Origin: JBKPNX01 sp046732855
Lineage (GTDB): Bacteria; Pseudomonadota; Alphaproteobacteria; Geminicoccales; Geminicoccaceae
Direction of reading: 5' to 3'
Assembly: GCA_046732855.1 (NCBI GenBank)
Contig: JBKPNX010000028.1
Coordinates: forward strand, 1 to 32,470
Length of the DNA: 32,470 bases
In this document: positions 26,950 through 32,470 of the stretch, piece by piece
Position numbering within the stretch: the stretch's first letter is position 1
Layout of the letters: the number at the start of each line of letters is the position of its first letter
Position numbers and translations under genes: made by a program
Notes under the pieces: model-generated
What the model was told of the DNA's origin: nothing
Databases searched by the model: none
What the model saw: the letters and a program-made list of their open reading frames with translations, nothing else

Positions 26950-29900
26950 GTGCGGGACTTTCCGCTGTCAGCCGAGCAGACCGCGCTGGGCCGCCAGATG
27001 GCGCGCCTAGCCCGGCTCGGCGGCTTCATCATCGACCTGAGGAGCGGTCACTGCTTGTGGTGCGCCGACGAGGTGGCGCGCATCCACGGCCTTCCGGTGG
27101 CGGAATGCGCGGAGTCTCTCGGCCTGGGAGCGGCGTGGCTCGAGCGGATCGATCCCGCTGATCGCGCGCTTTACCTGGAGGCGCGTGCCGGTGCCGCCGC
27201 GCCGGGCAGCTGCTACACCGTGCAGTACCGTCTGCACGGCGCCGATGGCGCGATGCGCGTCGTCAACGAGACAGCAGACCATGTGGCGGATGCATCGACC
27301 GGGCAGCCTCGCCTCGTCGGCACGCTGCAGGACGTGACCGAGCGCGAGGCCGCGGCGGAAGCGCTGCAGCGTGCCAACGAGCTGCTTGAGCGGCGGGTCG
27401 CCGAGCGCACGGCTGAGCTGCGCGCGGCGAGCGACACGGCCAATGCCGCCGAGCGGGAAGCCAAGGCCAGCCAGGACCGCTTCGTCGCGGCCGCCGAGGC
27501 CCTGATGGACGGACTCGCGATCTACGATGCCGATGACCGTCTGGTCTATTTTAACAGCCGCTACCCGGACCACGCCCCGCCGGCCCTGCGCGCCGCGCTC
27601 AAGCTCGGCGAGCGGTTCGAGGACATGGTCCGGCAGGCGAGCGCGTCTGGCGGCATGTACCATCCCGACATGGGCGCCGATTTCGTCGAGCGGCGGGTCA
27701 AAGACCATCGCTCGCCGACCGAGGACCGGGAATTCCGGATCGCGGACGGGCGCTGGGTGCGGGTGCGCGAAAGCGCCATTGCCGGCGGCGGCCGGGTGCT
27801 GCTGACCAGCGATATCACAGCGCGCAAGGCGGCGCAGGACCAGCTCGAGGAGCGCGAGCAGCTGCTGGAGACCGTCGCCAACGGCATCCCTCTGCCGATC
27901 GTGATCGCGCGGATCAGTCAGCCGGAGGTCCTGTTCGCCAACGAGCTCGCCACAGAGGTGTTCGGCCTGCGCATCGGGCCGCAGCGCAATGCCATTCGCG
28001 CCGCCTATGTCGATCTCGGCGATCGCAAGCGCCTGATCGAGCGGCTGGTTCAGGACGGCCGCGTCGACGGGTTCGAGGTCCAGATGCGGCGCGCCGACGG
28101 CACCACGATGTGGGCGATCCTGTCGGCGCGCGCGATCCTGATCGGGGGCCAGCTGGCGATGCTGGTCACGATCACCGACATCACCGAACGCAAGACCGCT
28201 CAGGTCGAGCTCGAGGAGCGCGAAGAGCGCTTCCGCGCGATTGCCGAAGGCGTGCCGCTCAGCGTGCTCATCTCGCGCACCGACCCGTCGGAGATCGTGT
28301 TCGCCAATGCGCGGGCGTTCGAGACCTTCGGGCTGCGGGTCGGGTTGGCCTCCGAGGCGATCCGGGCGGTCTACCCGCGCGCGGACGATCGGGCGCGGCT
28401 GCTTGCCAAGCTGGCCAAGGAGGGCACGGTCGACGGGTTCGATGTGGAGATGAGGGGACGCGGCGGCACCGTCATGTGGTGCCTGGTGTCGGCGCGTGAC
28501 GTCACCTTCGGCGGCCGGCCGGCGGTGCTGACCGCGATCACCGACGTGACCCAGCTCAAGGCGATGCAGCAGGCCCTGCAGGAGAGCGAGGCGCGTCTGG
28601 CGGCGTTCATGGAGAACGCGCCGGTCGGCATGTATCTGAAGGACCTCGAGGGCCGCTACGTCCTGCTCAATCCCGAAATGGGCAAGGTTCTCGCCACCGA
28701 CGTCGAGAGCATGCTCGGCCGCACCGTCATCGAGAGCCCGATCGGCCACGATGCGACCTTCATCGCCGAACGCGATCAGGAGGTGCTGTCCACCGGCCGG
28801 GTCCTTGTGTGCGAGGAGCACCTGCCGAACCCGGACAGCTACGCCTGGGACCTGGTGATCCGCTTTCCGGTGCGCGACGCCGAGGGCCGGATCACCCACA
28901 TTGGGGGCTTCGACGTCGACATTACCGCCCGCAAGGCGATGGAGGAGGCGCTGAAGACCAGCGAGCAGCGTTTCCGCGCGTTTGCCGAAGCCCATCCGGT
29001 GCCGCTGTTCATCGCCCACATGGACACGGCCAAGGTGATCTTCGCCAGCCCGCCCTGCGCAGAGCTTTTTCGCGTGCCGCTCAGCGAGCTGCTCGCCGGT
29101 ACGACATTGCGATTCTATGCCGATCTCGCAGCTCGCACCAAGATCATGGAGCAGCTTCGGCGGGAGGGTTTGCTCGAAGGCGTCGAAGTCCGCCTGCGCC
29201 GCGCCGACGGGTCAGAATTCTGGGCAGCATTCACGTCGCGACTGATCACCTTCGAGGGCCACAATGCGGTGGTCACGGCGCTGGTCGATCTGACCGAGCG
29301 CAAGCGGGTCGACGCGGAACTCGCCCGGCAACGCCAGATTTTGCACCAGAACGAGAAGATGAGCGCGCTCGGGTCGCTGCTCGCCGGAGTCGCCCACGAG
29401 CTCAACAACCCGCTCTCGGTGGTGGTCGGCCACGCCAGCCTGCTCGAGGACTTCGCCCCGGACGGCGCGATCCGCGAGCGAGCGCTCAAGATCCGTACCG
29501 CCGCCGATCGGTGCGCGCGCATCGTGCGCACCTTTCTCGCAATGGCGCGCAGCAAGCCGCGGCAACGCATGGCGGTGCAGCTCAACGACACGATCGGCGA
29601 GGCGCTCGAGATCGTCGCCTACGGGCTGCGTACCGCCGACGTGGAGGTGGTGCGCGTTCTGGCGCCGGACCTGCCGGCGGTCTGGGCCGACGGCGATCAG
29701 CTCCACCAAGTGTTCGCCAATCTGTTCGTGAACGCCCAGCAGGCGCTACAGAGCGTGCCGCCGCCCCGCCGGCTGAGTGTGACCAGCGCCTTCGACGCCG
29801 AGTCGGTCTGGGTCGAGGTCGCCGACAACGGACCCGGTGTGCCGGCTGACATCGCGCACCGGATCTTCGAGCCGTTCTTCACGACCAAGCCCCAGGGCAT

Positions 29901-30465
29901 CGGCACCGGGGTCGGCCTGTCCGTGTGCCACGGCATCGTCGCCGCGCACGACGGCGAGATCCGGCTGGACCCGCGGCCACAGCAGGGCGCCGCCTTCGTC
30001 GTTCGGCTGCCGCGCACGACGATCGAGGTGGCGGAGCCACCGGTCACCGCGCCGGACCGCCGGTTGCACCCCGCGCACATCCTGGTGGTCGATGACGAGC
30101 CGGACGTCGCCCAGCTGCTGATCGATATTCTGGAACGCGACGGGCACCGCGTCGATCGCGCCAACAGCGGCCGCGACGCGCTGACCCGGCTCCGCTACGG
30201 CGAGGTGGATCTGATCCTGTGCGACCTGCGCATGCCGGATTTGGATGGTCCGGCGCTGTACCGCGAGCTTGCGGCGCAGCGCCCGGAGCTGCTGGCGCGC
30301 ATCGTGTTCATGACCGGCGACACCCTGGGTGGCGACATGAGCGGCTTCCTCGCCGACACCGGGGTCAGGGTGATCGAGAAGCCGCTCGACCCTGCCGGCG
30401 TGAGGGCAAAAATCCAGACTTATCTCGCCAGCCGGGCCAGCGCGGCGCCGGTCACTTCGCGCTGA
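26950..30465 (+). CDS. Multi-PAS hybrid sensor histidine kinase
   Basis: A 1171-residue cytoplasmic-looking kinase with no membrane span. Order: PAS (~15-130), coiled linker (~135-175), PAS (~175-280), two similar PAS domains (~297-415 and ~417-537), PAS (~540-662), PAS (~663-785), DHp with VAHELNNPLSVV and phospho-acceptor H816, ATPase domain with N-box NLFVNAQQAL, G1 VADNGPGVP and FFTTKPQGIGTGVGLS (~976-991), then a C-terminal receiver domain (HILVVDDEPDV, phospho-acceptor D1092 in CDLRMPDLDGP). Six PAS domains suggest several small-molecule or redox inputs. The start is a GTG at 26950 with GGGAGGG at 26938-26944. It diverges from hyuA and overlaps tail-to-tail with a paralogous kinase by 14 bp. 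No output regulator is adjacent. Confidence 0.93.
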   Translation: MRDFPLSAEQTALGRQMARLARLGGFIIDLRSGHCLWCADEVARIHGLPVAECAESLGLGAAWLERIDPADRALYLEARAGAAAPGSCYTVQYRLHGADGAMRVVNETADHVADASTGQPRLVGTLQDVTEREAAAEALQRANELLERRVAERTAELRAASDTANAAEREAKASQDRFVAAAEALMDGLAIYDADDRLVYFNSRYPDHAPPALRAALKLGERFEDMVRQASASGGMYHPDMGADFVERRVKDHRSPTEDREFRIADGRWVRVRESAIAGGGRVLLTSDITARKAAQDQLEEREQLLETVANGIPLPIVIARISQPEVLFANELATEVFGLRIGPQRNAIRAAYVDLGDRKRLIERLVQDGRVDGFEVQMRRADGTTMWAILSARAILIGGQLAMLVTITDITERKTAQVELEEREERFRAIAEGVPLSVLISRTDPSEIVFANARAFETFGLRVGLASEAIRAVYPRADDRARLLAKLAKEGTVDGFDVEMRGRGGTVMWCLVSARDVTFGGRPAVLTAITDVTQLKAMQQALQESEARLAAFMENAPVGMYLKDLEGRYVLLNPEMGKVLATDVESMLGRTVIESPIGHDATFIAERDQEVLSTGRVLVCEEHLPNPDSYAWDLVIRFPVRDAEGRITHIGGFDVDITARKAMEEALKTSEQRFRAFAEAHPVPLFIAHMDTAKVIFASPPCAELFRVPLSELLAGTTLRFYADLAARTKIMEQLRREGLLEGVEVRLRRADGSEFWAAFTSRLITFEGHNAVVTALVDLTERKRVDAELARQRQILHQNEKMSALGSLLAGVAHELNNPLSVVVGHASLLEDFAPDGAIRERALKIRTAADRCARIVRTFLAMARSKPRQRMAVQLNDTIGEALEIVAYGLRTADVEVVRVLAPDLPAVWADGDQLHQVFANLFVNAQQALQSVPPPRRLSVTSAFDAESVWVEVADNGPGVPADIAHRIFEPFFTTKPQGIGTGVGLSVCHGIVAAHDGEIRLDPRPQQGAAFVVRLPRTTIEVAEPPVTAPDRRLHPAHILVVDDEPDVAQLLIDILERDGHRVDRANSGRDALTRLRYGEVDLILCDLRMPDLDGPALYRELAAQRPELLARIVFMTGDTLGGDMSGFLADTGVRVIEKPLDPAGVRAKIQTYLASRASAAPVTSR

Positions 30466-32470
30466 TCGGCGGCGCCTCGGCCCGCTGCTGTGCGCCCAGA
30501 TAGGCGCGCACCTTGAGGCGCAGGTCGTAGGGGTCGATCGGCTTTTCGATCACCGGCAGGTTGGTCTCGGCGACGAAGCCTGTGGTTTCCGGAGTGAGCA
30601 CGTCGCCGGTCAGGAACACCATGCGCCGGGCGAGATCGGGCGCGCACGCCACGAGCTCGCGGTACAGCGCCGGCCCATCCAGGTCCGGCATGCGCAGATC
30701 CGACAGGATCAGATCGGCCGGATGCGCCGCGAGGTGCTCGAGCGCCTCGCGGCCGCTGGACGCGACCGAGACCTGGTGATGATCGCGCTTGAGCACCTCG
30801 CAAACCATCTGCGCGATCTCCACCTCGTCGTCGACCACCAGCACGCGGCCCGCGATCGGCGCAGGCGCCTGCTCGGCCGGCCTCGCCTTGTGCTCGACGG
30901 CCGTGGCCGGCAGGGTGACGGTGAACAGGGCGCCCCCTTGCGGACGCGAGGCCCCGCGGATCTCGCCGCGGTGGGCGGTGACGATCCCCTGGCACACCGA
31001 CAGGCCGATGCCGGTGCCGACGCCCTGCGGCTTGGTCGTGAAGAACGGGTCGAAGATGTGCTCGGCGATATCGGCCGGGATGCCCGGGCCGTTGTCGGCC
31101 ACCTCGATCTGTACCCTGCCGTTCTGGCTGCGCGTGATGATCTCCAGACGCCGGGGCGGCGGGCGCGACTGCAACGCATGCTGGGCATTCACGATCAGGT
31201 TCATCAAGACCAGATTCAACTGATCGGCATCGCCGGAGACCGGAGGCAGATCGGACGCCAGATCCAGATCGACCGCGATGTCGGCGCCGCGCAGACCGTA
31301 GCCGACGACGTCCAGCGCGCTCTCGACGATCTGATTGACCGAGACCGGCGTCCACGCCTCGGGCTTGCGCCGGGCCATGGTCAAGAAGGTCTTGACGATG
31401 CGGGCGCAGCGCTCGGCGCCGGCGTGGACCTTGATCGCGCGCTGGCGCGTCGCCTCGTCCGGCGCCATGTCGCGCAGCATGGTCGAATACCCCAGCACCA
31501 CGGAGAGCGGGTTGTTGAGCTCGTGGGCCACGTTCGCGAGCAGCGAGCCGAGCGCGTTCAGCTTCTCGCTCTGATGCAGCGCCTCGCGCTGCCGCACGAT
31601 CTCGGCCTCGGCCTTCTTCTGCTCGGTCAGATCGACCACGCCGAACACTGCGGCGTCCTCGCCCTCGTATTCGACCGGCCGCGCGGTGATCGCCGCCGGA
31701 AACACGGTGCCGTCGCAGCGCCGGACCGTGATCTCGTGATTTTCGACCACCTGCCCGGCGCGCAACGCCTCGGCGACGTAGGCGCTCTCCTCGTCCCGGG
31801 CGAACAGGTCGGCGCTAGTCAGGGTGTGCACTCCCTCCGGCGTGACGCGCATCAGCTCGAGAAACGGCTGACTGGCGTAGAGCACGCGGCGGTCCGCGCG
31901 GCGGACGATCAGCACCGGCACCGGATGCGCCTCGGCGATGGTGCGAAACCGTTGCTCGCTGCGCCGCAGCGCTTCGCGCTGACGCGCGATCTCCGCCTCG
32001 GCGCGCTTCTGCTCGGTGAGATCGAGCACGCCCGAGATGACCGCCGCCTCGCCCTGGAATTCGATCAGACGCGAGGTCAGCGAGGCGGGAAACACGGCGC
32101 CGTCGGCGCGGCGCGACTGCACCTCGAACCCCTGCACGGCGCCGTGCTGGTGCAAGGCCTCGATCAGACCTGCCCGGTCCTCGAGGTCGAGGTAGAACTG
32201 CTTGTTGTCGGTGCCGATCACCTGGTCGAGCGGCAGCCGGAACAGATCCGCGAACGCCTGACTCGCGTACAGAACCACGCGGTCGCGCAGCCGGGAGATG
32301 CTGACTGGGACCGGGTGCGCTTCCGCGACCGTGCGGAAATGCCGTTCGCTCTGGCGGAGCGCCCGCTCCATCGCGCGCCGATCGGTGATGTCGCGCAGAT
32401 AGGCGGTGAACAGGCGCCGGCCGGCCTGCTGCACCTCGGTGACGGCGACCTCGACCGGAAACGCCTGGCC
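30452..32470 (-). CDS. PAS hybrid sensor histidine kinase (partial at its 5' end)
   Basis: This leftward gene continues past the right edge; the frame stays open through GQAFPVEVAVTEV at the edge, the end of a further PAS domain. Visible order: tail of one PAS, PAS (SERHFRTVAEAHPVPVSI), PAS (SEQRFRTIAEAHPVPVLI), DHp with VAHELNNPLSVVLGYS, ATPase with NLIVNAQHAL and FFTTKPQGVGTGIGLSVC, and a receiver domain (RVLVVDDEVEIAQ, LSDLRMPDLDGPALYREL). The final PAS-DHp-ATPase-receiver part closely resembles the rightward kinase that ends at 30465, so the two are paralogs. A GTG at 32434 is in frame but lies inside a PAS domain, so it is not the true start. The two stop codons overlap within 14 bp. Confidence 0.93.
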   Translation of the reverse strand, partial: GQAFPVEVAVTEVQQAGRRLFTAYLRDITDRRAMERALRQSERHFRTVAEAHPVPVSISRLRDRVVLYASQAFADLFRLPLDQVIGTDNKQFYLDLEDRAGLIEALHQHGAVQGFEVQSRRADGAVFPASLTSRLIEFQGEAAVISGVLDLTEQKRAEAEIARQREALRRSEQRFRTIAEAHPVPVLIVRRADRRVLYASQPFLELMRVTPEGVHTLTSADLFARDEESAYVAEALRAGQVVENHEITVRRCDGTVFPAAITARPVEYEGEDAAVFGVVDLTEQKKAEAEIVRQREALHQSEKLNALGSLLANVAHELNNPLSVVLGYSTMLRDMAPDEATRQRAIKVHAGAERCARIVKTFLTMARRKPEAWTPVSVNQIVESALDVVGYGLRGADIAVDLDLASDLPPVSGDADQLNLVLMNLIVNAQHALQSRPPPRRLEIITRSQNGRVQIEVADNGPGIPADIAEHIFDPFFTTKPQGVGTGIGLSVCQGIVTAHRGEIRGASRPQGGALFTVTLPATAVEHKARPAEQAPAPIAGRVLVVDDEVEIAQMVCEVLKRDHHQVSVASSGREALEHLAAHPADLILSDLRMPDLDGPALYRELVACAPDLARRMVFLTGDVLTPETTGFVAETNLPVIEKPIDPYDLRLKVRAYLGAQQRAEAPPISAK

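Noticed and set aside
27007..29019. 670-codon - strand open frame opposite the PAS kinase
   Set aside because: It is a shadow of the PAS domains, with no family match by eye.

Overview
The window is high-GC DNA from an alphaproteobacterium; I cannot name the genus. The main clue is the gene order xerC (leftward), priA (rightward), then the F1-only ATP synthase operon atpHAGDC with no F0 genes beside it, an arrangement typical of Alphaproteobacteria. Codon use is strongly GC-biased at third positions, so long antisense reading frames are common and were discarded. Several genes start with TTG or GTG.

Layout. 1-1250 (-): N-terminal part of a RecD2-type helicase, running off the left edge. 1379-1798 (+): a YjbQ/UPF0047 protein. 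1853-8340 is an accessory, partly decayed stretch: a frame-broken small 'GDxN-tail' protein, the C-terminal stub of an SGNH hydrolase, a stray copy of the 3' end of a fatty-acid hydroxylase gene, an intact cyclase-family hydrolase (+), a large TIR-TM-coiled coil-WD40 protein (-), a multiply frameshifted fragment of an AAA-type ATPase (-), and an 18-bp minisatellite. 8342-9130 (-) is the intact hydroxylase; 9209-9760 (+) is a GNAT acetyltransferase that diverges from it. 9932-12958 (-) is a large AsmA-family protein downstream of xerC (13057-14001, -). 14091-16271 (+) is priA, followed by atpH, atpA, atpG, atpD and atpC (16522-21405). Then come a Uma2-type nuclease gene, two very small ORFs, an N-methylhydantoinase/oxoprolinase pair hyuA-hyuB (-), an intergenic region with a strong orphan intrinsic terminator and a possible Trp-rich leader ORF, and two related PAS hybrid histidine kinases that converge and overlap at their 3' ends. 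The second kinase runs off the right edge.

How the parts work together. priA/xerC (replication restart, dimer resolution) and the atp operon are core functions. The 1.85-8.34 kb stretch looks like a site of repeated insertion and decay. Both of its hydroxylase 3' ends lie in the same orientation about 5.27 kb apart, bracketing the cyclase and TIR-WD40 genes, which could reflect integration at the gene's 3' end or an old duplication. The TIR-WD40 protein, with an intact candidate catalytic Glu, is the best candidate for a defence or signalling effector. The hyuAB operon and the first PAS kinase diverge from a shared 470-bp region carrying the orphan terminator.
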